NCBI RefSeq assembly: GCF_000297395.2
Contig: NZ_HF570108.1
Location: 3,975,822-4,039,821, forward strand
Length of the DNA: 64,000 nucleotides
From: Micromonospora lupini str. Lupac 08
GTDB taxonomy: Bacteria > Actinomycetota > Actinomycetes > Mycobacteriales > Micromonosporaceae
Direction of reading: 5' to 3'
Below are positions 30,039-37,908 of this stretch, in pieces (the stretch's first letter is position 1; each line of letters begins with the position of its first letter). The notes under the pieces are model-generated. The model saw only the letters and a list, made by a program, of their open reading frames with translations, did not search any database and was not told the origin of the DNA. Position numbers and translations under genes: made by a program.

Positions 30039-30647
30039 ATGATCTTCGGAATTCTCAGCGCGGTGATCCAGGTGGCTCTCGGCGCCGTCCTCGGCCTCCT
30101 GGCCGGCGGCCCGGTCGGCCTGCTCGTCGGCGCCGTCGTGGGCCTGGTGGTCGGCGTGGTGTTCGGCTGGGCGGTCACCTCCGCCGGGGTGTACGCGCCA
30201 GACGCCCGCGGCATCTTCCTCTTCGTCGTCGACCACACGTGGAGCCTGCTCAACACGCTCGTCGGCGCCATCTACCTGGCCGTGCACCTGATCTTCGGGC
30301 ACTCGCTGGACCGGCCCACCTCGGCGGGCAGCGGCCGGGTCAGCGTGGTGGAGGGCGTCTCACCCCGCTACGCCACCACCATCGGCACCGTCTGCGCCGG
30401 CTCCAGCTCGGGCATCCAGCGCCACGAGGACGTCCACATCTTCCAGGGACGCCTGCTCGGCCCGCTCTACATCCCGCTGGTGCTGGCGAACTACGTGCTG
30501 TTCACCATCGCCCCGATCTGGCTGCTCTACCACGACCACACCAACGCGCCGATCAACCGGTTCACCCGCTACTTCGAGATCGGCGTCTACCCGCACGTCT
30601 GGAACGAGGCCATCGCGTACCGGATCCAGGGGACGCCGCCGCGATGA
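30039..30647 (+). CDS. Membrane protein with glycine zipper and HExxH motif
   Basis: 202 aa. The N-terminus is a Gly/Val-rich glycine-zipper-like hydrophobic region (ALGAVLGLLAGGPVGLLVGA and on, about 10-50). A second hydrophobic region lies near 65-85. Then comes GIQRHEDVHIFQGRLLGPLY, in which HEDVH fits the HExxH zinc-peptidase motif, next to another membrane segment (VLANYVLFTIAPIWLLY). GAGGAG precedes the ATG at 30039, and its stop overlaps the next gene (ATGA). Metallopeptidase activity is possible but unproven; a third zinc ligand cannot be assigned. No named family is recognised. Confidence 0.7.
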   Translation: MIFGILSAVIQVALGAVLGLLAGGPVGLLVGAVVGLVVGVVFGWAVTSAGVYAPDARGIFLFVVDHTWSLLNTLVGAIYLAVHLIFGHSLDRPTSAGSGRVSVVEGVSPRYATTIGTVCAGSSSGIQRHEDVHIFQGRLLGPLYIPLVLANYVLFTIAPIWLLYHDHTNAPINRFTRYFEIGVYPHVWNEAIAYRIQGTPPR

Positions 30648-31342
30648 CCACCGACGGGCGCGGACCGATCGAGACGGCCACCGCCGAGCTGGCCGCATGG
30701 CTGACCAGCGCGGCGGGGGCACCCGTCCCGGTCGGCCCGCCCCGCGCGTACGGCGACGCCGACGGATTGACCCTGTGGCCGTTGGAGTTGCGCCCGGCCC
30801 GACAGACGCGCTCCAGCGGCGCGGTCCGCGAGCCGTACCGCTTCACGGTCCGTTACCTGCTCTGCGTGGCCGGGCCGGCCGGGCTGGCCGTCCTGGACCG
30901 CGTGCTCACCGCCGCCACCAGCGACGGCAGCTACCCGGTGGTGCTGGAGGCCGGCGCGGCGCCGCTGTGGAGCGCGTTCGGCGCCGCGCCCCGCCCGGCG
31001 CTGCTGATCGACGTGCCGGCGCAGGTGGACCACCCGACGCCGGCCGCACCGCCGGTCCTGCAACCGCTGCGGCTGCGTCAGCTCTCGATGCGCACGCTCA
31101 CCGGTCGGGTGGTCGGCCCCGAGAACCAGCCGCTCGCCGCCATGCGCGTCGAGCTGCCCGGCACGGCGTCCGCGACCCGCACCGGCCCCGACGGCCGGTT
31201 CCTGATCGTCGGGGTCCCGCACGACCCCGAACACCCCGGCCCGGTACGACTGCGACTCCGCGGGCGCGGGCTCGTGCTCACCGCCGACGTCGACGCGGGC
31301 GAGGACGACATCGTCATCGTCTGCGCGCCACCGACCCACTGA
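30644..31342 (+). CDS. Pvc16-like (DUF4255) protein with carboxypeptidase-regulatory-like C-terminus
   Basis: 232 aa. The N-terminal domain (IETATAELAAWLTSAAGAPVPVG through YRFTVRYLLCVAG) resembles the Pvc16/DUF4255 N-domain, the proposed cap or sheath-terminating protein in contractile injection systems. Residues about 150-232 (LTGRVVGPENQPLAAMRVEL, GPDGRFLIVGVP; in parts) form a transthyretin-like carboxypeptidase regulatory domain. It starts within the stop of the previous gene and lies 23 bases before the sheath gene. The placement immediately before the sheath supports a structural role. Confidence 0.75.
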   Translation: MTTDGRGPIETATAELAAWLTSAAGAPVPVGPPRAYGDADGLTLWPLELRPARQTRSSGAVREPYRFTVRYLLCVAGPAGLAVLDRVLTAATSDGSYPVVLEAGAAPLWSAFGAAPRPALLIDVPAQVDHPTPAAPPVLQPLRLRQLSMRTLTGRVVGPENQPLAAMRVELPGTASATRTGPDGRFLIVGVPHDPEHPGPVRLRLRGRGLVLTADVDAGEDDIVIVCAPPTH

Positions 31343-31365
31343 CGCCCACCCGTACAGGAGGACCG

Positions 31366-32643
31366 ATGCCCAGCTACTTCTCCCCCGGCATCTACGTCGA
31401 GGAGGTCCCCAGCGGCGCCCGACCGATCGGACCGGCGAGCACCAGCATCGCCGCGTTCGTCGGCGTCGCCCCGAACCGCGGCGCCCACCTGGGCAAGGCG
31501 GTACCGGTCAACAACTGGACCGAGTTCCTGCGGCTCTTCGCCGAGGGAGACGAGATCGAGAGCACCCCGCTGGCCCGGGCCGTGTTCGGTTTCCTGGACA
31601 ACGGGGGCGCCCGCTGCTGGGTGGTAAACGTCGGCGAGGGCGGCGCCATCACCGGCGCCGGCCAGCGACGCGGTGGCCTGCAACTGCTGGAGGCCATCGA
31701 CGAGATCTCCATCATCGCCGCTCCCGGCTTCCACGACGTGGTGTCCCACGAGGCGCTGCTCAGCATGGCCGAGCGCACCCGCACCATGGTGGCGATCTGC
31801 GACCCGGCGCCGGACATCGACGACATCTCCGCGCTGACCCGGGTCGCCACCCCGTCCTCCGGCAAGCCGCCCAAGCCGAGCGACGGCCCGGGCGGTGGCG
31901 CGGGAACTGGTGCGGGCGGCGGCGGTGGTTCCGCCAGTGCCGCCGGTCCGGGCGGCTCGGGTGGGCCCGAGGGGCCGGCGTTCCGACCCCGCCAGTCCGA
32001 GTACGGCGCGCTCTACTACCCGTGGCTCCAGGTGCGCGACCCGATCAGCGGGGAGCTGGAACTCACCCCGCCGAGCGGGCACCTCGCCGGCATCTGGGCC
32101 CGCACCGACGCCCTGCGCGGCGTGCACAAGGCGCCGGCCAACGAACCCGTCCGCGGCGCGGTCAACCTGGGCTACCTGGTCACCCGATCGGAGCACGACG
32201 TGCTCAACCCCAAGGGTGTCAACGTGATCCGCTACTTCGCCGGCGAGGGCATCCGCGTCTGGGGCGCCCGTACGCTCGCCGCCGAGGCCAGCGAGTGGCG
32301 CTACCTCAACGTACGACGCCTCAGCATCTCCATCGAACAGGCCATCGCCAACGGCACCCGCTGGATGGTCTTCGAGCCGAACGACTTCACCCTCTGGCGC
32401 TCGATCCGGCGCGACATCGGGGCGTTCCTCACCCGGGTGTGGCGCGACGGCGCGCTGCTCGGGCGCACCCCCGACGAGGCGTTCTTCGTCAAGTGCGACG
32501 AGGAGACCAACCCGGTGGACGTCCGCGACGCCGGCATGGTGATCGCCCACATCGGCATCGCCGTCGTCAAGCCCGCCGAGTTCGTGGTGTTCAAGCTGAG
32601 CCAGTGGGCCGGCGGCACCGAGACCGAGACGATCGGAGGCTGA
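31366..32643 (+). CDS. Contractile tail sheath protein
   Basis: 425 aa. MPSYFSPGIYVEEVPSGARPI is the classic sheath N-terminus; later come LLEAIDEISIIAAPGF, GARTLAAEASEWRYLNVRRL and a C-terminal SIEQAIANGTRWMVFEPN with IGIAVVKPAEFVVFKLSQW. A Gly/Ser/Ala-rich insertion (about residues 175-210) sits where sheath proteins carry a variable surface domain. AGGAGG precedes the ATG. Only one sheath gene is present, whereas many eCIS have two or three. The protein should polymerise round the tube and contract to drive it. Confidence 0.93.
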   Translation: MPSYFSPGIYVEEVPSGARPIGPASTSIAAFVGVAPNRGAHLGKAVPVNNWTEFLRLFAEGDEIESTPLARAVFGFLDNGGARCWVVNVGEGGAITGAGQRRGGLQLLEAIDEISIIAAPGFHDVVSHEALLSMAERTRTMVAICDPAPDIDDISALTRVATPSSGKPPKPSDGPGGGAGTGAGGGGGSASAAGPGGSGGPEGPAFRPRQSEYGALYYPWLQVRDPISGELELTPPSGHLAGIWARTDALRGVHKAPANEPVRGAVNLGYLVTRSEHDVLNPKGVNVIRYFAGEGIRVWGARTLAAEASEWRYLNVRRLSISIEQAIANGTRWMVFEPNDFTLWRSIRRDIGAFLTRVWRDGALLGRTPDEAFFVKCDEETNPVDVRDAGMVIAHIGIAVVKPAEFVVFKLSQWAGGTETETIGG

Positions 32644-32646
32644 CCC

Positions 32647-33129
32647 ATGCCCACCACAGCCACCCCGCAGCCGGGCGCCCCGGTCGACCCGTACCGGGCG
32701 TACAACTTCCGGCTCCTCATCAACGGCGTCACCAACGGCCACTTCACCGAGATGAGCGGACTTGAGGTGAACATTCCCGGGCAGCCGTACCGCGAACACG
32801 GCCCCGGACCGACGCGGATGGTCCCCGGCCAGGCCGAGTACGAGCCGGTGACACTGCACTTCGGTCTCACCGCGTCCCGCGAGCTGTGGGACTGGGTGAA
32901 CGCCACCGCCCAGGGCACCCTCAACCGCCGCAACGTGTCGGTGGTGCTGCTGGACTCCGTGGGAACCGCCGAGGTGCTGCGGTGGAACCTGATCGACGCC
33001 TGGCCCACCCGATGGCGTGGCGCGCACCTCAACACGGTCAGCCACGAGATCGCCATCGCGTCGCTGACGCTGCGCTACGAGGGCCTGGAGTTGGAGACCG
33101 GCGGTGCCGCCGCGCCGACGCCCGCGTAG
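32647..33129 (+). CDS. Contractile tail tube protein
   Basis: 160 aa. PYRAYNFRLLINGVTNGHFTEMSGLEVN (in parts) and the closing NTVSHEIAIASLTLRYEGLEL are typical of the gp19/Hcp-like tube fold used in T4-related tails and eCIS. It follows the sheath gene by 3 bases. A single tube gene is present, so the baseplate-proximal adaptors must be made by the same protein or by other genes. Its 3' end overlaps the next gene by 26 bases in another frame. Confidence 0.92.
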   Translation: MPTTATPQPGAPVDPYRAYNFRLLINGVTNGHFTEMSGLEVNIPGQPYREHGPGPTRMVPGQAEYEPVTLHFGLTASRELWDWVNATAQGTLNRRNVSVVLLDSVGTAEVLRWNLIDAWPTRWRGAHLNTVSHEIAIASLTLRYEGLELETGGAAAPTPA

Positions 33130-34654
33130 GTGGCTGGCCGGTCGGCTCCGCTCGGCGGCCGGCGCGGTGCAGCGCCTCGCCGGCCGCGTCGAGACCACAG
33201 GTGTGCCCGCGGAGGCGCCGCGTCGTCTCGGGGAGCCGCCGGCGCACTGGCTGAACCTGGTCGCCGCACACGCCCCCGGCCTGCTGCGCGAACTGGACCT
33301 CGACCCGTCCCATCCCACCACCGCTTGGGTAGGCGGCCGCGACGACCACCCTGGTTGGTCCGACGCCGACGACGTGGCGTCGACCGCCCCTCGGCAGTCC
33401 ATGATGGAGGGGCAGCTCGGCTCCGTAGAGGAGGAGTCCTGGTCCCACGGTGACCGGGCCGGACTCCGCGCGCCCGGCACGGCCACGCAACCCGATGGTC
33501 GCGGCGATCGCAGCGGCGACGGCGGTCGTGGTGGTCGCAGCGGTCGAGGCGGTCGTGGCGATCGCAGCGGTGACGGCGGCGGCCGTGGCGGTGAAGGCGG
33601 TCGCAATGGTCGCGGCGGTCGCGGTGGCCGAGGCCCAGGGGCAGCCGGCCTCGACACGACAGGCGGCCTCGACGCTGCGAACGGGCTCGGCACTGCGCCC
33701 GGACCCGGCACCGCGATCGGGCTCGGCTCGGCCGAGAACCGCCGCAGGGCAGGCAATCTGAGCGCGGCGGGCTGGCCCGGCGCGGCAGGCGGCTTTCCGA
33801 CGGTCGGCGGGTCGGACGCCGCCGGCAGGGCGGACGCCGCCAGCCGGGACGGACGGCCAACGGGTGAGTTCGGAAGGTCGAGCCGGGCGTCGGGTGCTAC
33901 CGGCCGACCAGGCCGTTCGGGGATCGGCGGCGCTCTCCCGAGCGACGCCAACCTGAGCGGTGCGAACCTGAGCGATGCCAACCCGAGCAGCGCCAACCCG
34001 AGCGACGCCGGCCCGAGCGACGCCGGCCCGAGCGACGCCGGCCCGAGCGACACCGACGACGCCATTCGGGCGTCGGGCAGACGGGGCCCGCTGCCAGCGT
34101 CCTCGGACGGGAGCCGGCTCCTGCCGGGTCGGCTGGTGGATGGCTGGCGCCGTCGCGACCAGTCCCGGCGGGACGCGGCACCGCAGTCGACCGTGTCGGC
34201 AACGCCCGCCCACGCGGTGGCATCGACACCCCGAGGCGACACCCCATCCGTACGCGGACTCCCACCGGGCAGGCCCTCCCCCCGAGAGGCCCTCCCCCGG
34301 GAGATCTTGGAAGATTCCGGCCCCTCCCGGGGCACTTTCCTTCCACGATCTACTGCCGACGGCGGCGGCCGTGCCGCCGGGGGTGGGTGGTGGCCCGACC
34401 TGCCGGGCGAACCGGCGCGGCCGGGCGGCGAGCCGGGTAGGCGGCACGCCGAACACCTCCGGCGCAGCCACCGTGCCCCGGGCGCGACGAGTGGCCGGCA
34501 ATCGTCGGCCGACACGGCGTTCCGGGCGGCCGAGGCGGCAGTCGTCGACCCGTGGCCGGAGCTGCCGGACGACGGACCGCTGTGGACGGTGCCCGGGGCG
34601 GGACTGGACGCGCCGCACGTGGACCGCCTGGACCGGGAACAGGCGGGCGACTGA
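33104..34654 (+). CDS. Long disordered, repeat-rich protein of the contractile operon
   Basis: 516 aa starting with GTG 33104. The first 80 residues are basic then folded-looking (EPPAHWLNLVAAHAPGLLREL). Residues about 120-185 are Gly/Arg/Asp repeats. Around 285-320 there are pentapeptide-like repeats (SDANLSGANLSDANPS, then SDAGP units). The C-terminus has two similar tryptophan motifs, WWPDLPGEP and DPWPELPDDGPLWTVPG, and ends HVDRLDREQAGD. Family unknown. Lying between tube and LysM genes, it occupies a place where other clusters encode baseplate, spacer or tape-measure parts. It overlaps the LysM gene as TGATG. No helical tape-measure pattern is seen. Confidence 0.7.
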   Translation: MPPRRRPRRWLAGRLRSAAGAVQRLAGRVETTGVPAEAPRRLGEPPAHWLNLVAAHAPGLLRELDLDPSHPTTAWVGGRDDHPGWSDADDVASTAPRQSMMEGQLGSVEEESWSHGDRAGLRAPGTATQPDGRGDRSGDGGRGGRSGRGGRGDRSGDGGGRGGEGGRNGRGGRGGRGPGAAGLDTTGGLDAANGLGTAPGPGTAIGLGSAENRRRAGNLSAAGWPGAAGGFPTVGGSDAAGRADAASRDGRPTGEFGRSSRASGATGRPGRSGIGGALPSDANLSGANLSDANPSSANPSDAGPSDAGPSDAGPSDTDDAIRASGRRGPLPASSDGSRLLPGRLVDGWRRRDQSRRDAAPQSTVSATPAHAVASTPRGDTPSVRGLPPGRPSPREALPREILEDSGPSRGTFLPRSTADGGGRAAGGGWWPDLPGEPARPGGEPGRRHAEHLRRSHRAPGATSGRQSSADTAFRAAEAAVVDPWPELPDDGPLWTVPGAGLDAPHVDRLDREQAGD

Positions 34655-35556
34655 TGGAACGCGTCGCCTTCCTCATCGACTCCTCCGGAGAGCGGGTGGA
34701 CTGCCTGCTCAACCCGGAGACCGTGCAGGTGACCCGGCTCGCCGGCGTCCGTCATCGGGGCGCGGGTGGTGGGCAGCTCACCGGGTCCGGTCTGGCCGAC
34801 GACCCGCTGGTCTTCACCGGCGGTGGTCGTACGGAGCTGGTGCTGGACCTGCTGTTCGACGTCGACTTCGTCCAGGCGCAGGTCCGCCCCGCCGACGTAC
34901 GGGTGCTCACCCGGCCGCTGTGGATGCTTGCCGAGAACTCCACCGCCGAGCACGGGTGGCTGCGCCCGCCGCTGGTCCGACTGGTCTGGGGCAAGACGTG
35001 GAACGTGCCAGGTGTGATCGTCGCGGTGGCCGAGCGGTTCGACGCGTTCACCGGCACGGGCTCGCCGCGGCGTTCCTGGCTGCGGTTGAAGCTGGTCCGG
35101 GCCGCCGAGACGGCCGATCAGGCGCAGGCGGGTTTCGAGGAGGAACTGGCCGCGGTGAGCACCCCGGCCGCCGCCCCGGGCAGCGCCGTGGTCGCCGCCG
35201 GTGACGGCGCCGCCGAGCCGGGCCGCTCCGGGGTGCGCTTCGACCTGCTGGCCAACGACGCGCTCGGGTCGCCGCTGCGGTGGCGGTTGCTGGCCGAGCA
35301 CAACCGGATCGCCGACCCCCTCGCGGTGCCGGCCGGCACGACCCTCGCGGTCCCCACCGGCGCCCCGGGCGGTGGCGGGCCGGAGTCGACGCTTGCCGGG
35401 ATGGCGCGGGCGGTGGCCGGCGCGGTGGGCGCCGGCGCGTCGTTCGTGGGCACCTCGATCGCCACCGCGAGCTGGGCCACACCGACCGGTACGACAGCCG
35501 CCAGCACCAACCCGGGCGGCACGCCATTCGGCACCGGCTCGGGGAGTACGCCATGA
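34654..35556 (+). CDS. LysM-containing tail/baseplate adaptor (Pvc7/gp53-like)
   Basis: 300 aa. The N-terminus (VAFLIDSSGERVDCLLNPETVQVTR, in parts) and ELVLDLLFDVDFVQAQVRP resemble eCIS CIS7-type proteins, and residues about 200-235 (LLAEHNRIADPLAVPAGTTLAVP) form a LysM-like motif. The last 65 residues are Gly/Ala/Thr-rich. The start overlaps the previous stop (TGATG) and the stop overlaps the spike gene (ATGA). In related tails this protein joins the tube to the spike complex. Confidence 0.85.
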   Translation: MERVAFLIDSSGERVDCLLNPETVQVTRLAGVRHRGAGGGQLTGSGLADDPLVFTGGGRTELVLDLLFDVDFVQAQVRPADVRVLTRPLWMLAENSTAEHGWLRPPLVRLVWGKTWNVPGVIVAVAERFDAFTGTGSPRRSWLRLKLVRAAETADQAQAGFEEELAAVSTPAAAPGSAVVAAGDGAAEPGRSGVRFDLLANDALGSPLRWRLLAEHNRIADPLAVPAGTTLAVPTGAPGGGGPESTLAGMARAVAGAVGAGASFVGTSIATASWATPTGTTAASTNPGGTPFGTGSGSTP

Positions 35557-37145
35557 CAAGCGTCGCGCCCCGCGCGCTGACCGTCCTGCTGGACGGCGTG
35601 GAACTGAACGCCGCGGCCCGACAGCGGATCCGCTCGCTGCGGGTGGCCGCACGACTCGACCAGCCCACCCAGGCCGAGCTGGTGCTCGCCACCGCTGCCG
35701 GGGGTGGCGCTCTCGACCCGGCGGCGCGGCCGGGCACGACCCTCGACGTCCGGCTCGCCGAGCATTCCGACGCGCTGTTCACCGGGGAGGTCACCGCCGT
35801 GGAGGTGGAGTACGCCGCCGACGGCGCGGCAGTGCTGCGCCTGCGGGCGTACGACGCGCTGCACCGGCTGCGCAAGCGGCAGGACCTGCGGGTCTTCACC
35901 TCGGTGACGGCGGCGGAGCTGGCCCGTGAGCTGTGCGGGGAGGTGGGGTTGACCGTGACGGCGGAGAGCGACGGGCCGCGACTGGACCGGCTGCTCCAGC
36001 ACCGGCACAGCGACCTGGAGCTGCTGCGGGAGGTCACCGGCCGGGCCGGGCTGCACCTGGCCGCCGACGGCGACGACGTCCGGCTGATCACCCTCGCCGG
36101 CTACGGGGAGCCCGTCGCGCTGAGGTTGGGCGCGAGCGTGCACACCCTGCGGCTGTCCACGAACGCGGACCGGGCCAGCGGCGCCAGCGCCGCACTGGGC
36201 TGGCATCCGCAGCGGGCCGAGGCGATCAGCCAGCAGGCCGACGAGGCGCGCTGCGGCCGGCCGGCCGGTGACCGGCCGGACCCGGCCGACGTGGGCGCCG
36301 ACGGGGTACGCACCGCCGTCGACCAGCCGGGGCGCAGTGACGACGAGTTGGCGGCCCTCGCTCAGGCGCGGCTGGACCTCCGCGCCGCCGCGCTGGCCAC
36401 CGCCGAGGGGGTCGCCGAGGGTGATCCGGCGCTGCGGCCGGGCCGGCGGATCGACGTGACGGGTGTGCCCGACCCGCTCGCCGGTGCGTACGTGCTGACC
36501 GAGGTGGTGCACACGGTGGACGGCGACGGGCACCTGACCCGGTTCTCCACCGTGCCACCGGCCGCGCACCCCGGCACGGCGGGCGGCGCCGTGGTCACCC
36601 TCGGCACCGTCACCGACGTGGCCGACCCCGACGGGCTGGGCCGGGTACGGCTGACGCTGCCGGCGTACGGGGACCTGGACGCCGGCTGGCTCGGCGTCCT
36701 CTGTCCCGGTGCGGGACGCGGCAAGGGCCTGGTGGCGCTCCCCGATCCGGACGACACAGTGCTTGTGGTGCTGCCCGGCGGCGAGCCCGCCTCGGGCATC
36801 GTGCTGGGCTCGCTGTTCGGCGCCGTCGAGCCGTACGACGCGGGTGTCGACGACGGGAGGGCCCGCCGCTGGTCGCTGCGGACGGCCGGCGGGCAGTCGA
36901 TAGTCGTGGACGACGTCCAGCGCAGCCTGCGGCTCGGCACCGAGGGCGGCAGTTGGCTGGAACTCACCCCCGACCTGGCCACCCTGCACGCGGCGAGCGA
37001 TCTGGTGATCTCCGCGCCGGGCCGGGCCATGGTGATCCGCGCCCGCAGCGTGGACTTCCTGCACGCCGAGGCGACCGAGGATCCGACCACCGCGGCGCAG
37101 CAGGCCCGTTCGCTCGCCCGCGCCCACCACGAAGGAGGCGGCTGA
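35553..37145 (+). CDS. VgrG/gp27-gp5-like spike protein (Pvc8)
   Basis: 530 aa. The N-terminal 350 residues follow the gp27-like phage late-control layout (VLRLRAYDALHRLRKRQDLRVF, LLQHRHSDLELLREVTGRAGL). At about 355-430 lies the gp5 OB-fold (GTVTDVADPDGLGRVRLTLPAYG, LPDPDDTVLVVLPGGEPASG, GIVLGSLFG; in parts). The C-terminus is a short beta-helix-like needle (SLRLGTEGGSWLELTPD). It should form the trimeric hub and spike at the end of the tube. No extra toxin domain is fused. It overlaps both neighbours, ATGA upstream and TGATG downstream. Confidence 0.9.
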   Translation: MTSVAPRALTVLLDGVELNAAARQRIRSLRVAARLDQPTQAELVLATAAGGGALDPAARPGTTLDVRLAEHSDALFTGEVTAVEVEYAADGAAVLRLRAYDALHRLRKRQDLRVFTSVTAAELARELCGEVGLTVTAESDGPRLDRLLQHRHSDLELLREVTGRAGLHLAADGDDVRLITLAGYGEPVALRLGASVHTLRLSTNADRASGASAALGWHPQRAEAISQQADEARCGRPAGDRPDPADVGADGVRTAVDQPGRSDDELAALAQARLDLRAAALATAEGVAEGDPALRPGRRIDVTGVPDPLAGAYVLTEVVHTVDGDGHLTRFSTVPPAAHPGTAGGAVVTLGTVTDVADPDGLGRVRLTLPAYGDLDAGWLGVLCPGAGRGKGLVALPDPDDTVLVVLPGGEPASGIVLGSLFGAVEPYDAGVDDGRARRWSLRTAGGQSIVVDDVQRSLRLGTEGGSWLELTPDLATLHAASDLVISAPGRAMVIRARSVDFLHAEATEDPTTAAQQARSLARAHHEGGG

Positions 37146-37483
37146 TGCGCTGGATCCACCGCGACTCGATGATCACCTGCGACCACGACGGCCGGGTCGA
37201 GAACCAGCCGTCGCAGCGGTGGGTGACAGTCACCGCCGTGCCGGTGCTGGTGGACGACGACCCGGAGGGACGAAAGATCATCGCCTGCCCGAACTACGGA
37301 CCGACCATCAAGCCGTGCGCAAAGACGCTTACCGTCCGGGTCGGTTACAGCGACTGGCTGCGCGTCGACGGCCACAAGGTGGTGCTCTCCCACCTGGAGG
37401 GGTTCACCGACGGCACACCACCGGGCATGGTCCACCACACCGTCCGCGACCCCCGACAGCAGTTTGTGGGGGCGGACCGATGA
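37145..37483 (+). CDS. PAAR-like spike-tip protein
   Basis: 112 aa, placed directly after the spike gene. It has ITCDHDGRV, ACPNYGPTIKPCAKTL and a closing HHTVRDPRQQF. Several Cys and His residues could bind a metal, as in PAAR tips, but the standard PAAR repeats are not obvious. The assignment therefore rests on position between gp5-like and gp25-like genes and on size. Overlaps: TGATG with the spike gene, ATGA with the gp25 gene. Confidence 0.65.
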   Translation: MRWIHRDSMITCDHDGRVENQPSQRWVTVTAVPVLVDDDPEGRKIIACPNYGPTIKPCAKTLTVRVGYSDWLRVDGHKVVLSHLEGFTDGTPPGMVHHTVRDPRQQFVGADR

Positions 37484-37908
37484 GGGCGTTCCGTTTCGTC
37501 GGCGCGGGCTTCGACGCCGGCCGCAGCGGCGGGCTGGCGCTCACGGCGGCCGGTGGCCTGGCCATGACCGAGGGCGACGAGAGCGTACGCCAGGCGCTGT
37601 TTCTGTTGTTGTCCACGACGCCGGGCGAGCGGTTGATGCGACCCGGGTACGGGTCCCGGCTGCACCGGCTGATCTTCGCGCCCAACGACGACACCACTGC
37701 CGGTCTGGCCATCCACTACGTCCGGCAGGCCATCGCCCGGTGGGAGCCCCGGGTCGAGGTCATCGACGTCGACGCCGGGCCGGACCCGGACGACGCGTGG
37801 CGGCTGGTGATCCGGCTGGACTACCGGGTGCGGGCCAGCCTGACGCCCGGGCAGTTGATGTTCTCCGTGGACCTGCTCCCCGCCGACGACTCGGGAGGAC
37901 AGTCATGA
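37480..37908 (+). CDS. Baseplate wedge protein gp25-like (Pvc9)
   Basis: 142 aa. VRQALFLLLSTTPGERLMRPGYGSRLHRLIFAPND (in parts) is the hallmark of the gp25/lysozyme-like baseplate family; the C-terminal RLVIRLDYRVRASLTPGQLMFSVDL is also typical. It initiates sheath assembly at the baseplate in related systems. Start and stop both overlap neighbours by four bases (ATGA). Confidence 0.92.
   Translation: MRAFRFVGAGFDAGRSGGLALTAAGGLAMTEGDESVRQALFLLLSTTPGERLMRPGYGSRLHRLIFAPNDDTTAGLAIHYVRQAIARWEPRVEVIDVDAGPDPDDAWRLVIRLDYRVRASLTPGQLMFSVDLLPADDSGGQS

Noticed and set aside
31078..35652. Very long open frame on the minus strand opposite the contractile operon (1524 codons)
   Set aside because: It is antisense to well-supported sheath, tube and LysM genes, is low-complexity Arg/Pro/Gly text, and arises from GC-rich codon bias on the opposite strand.
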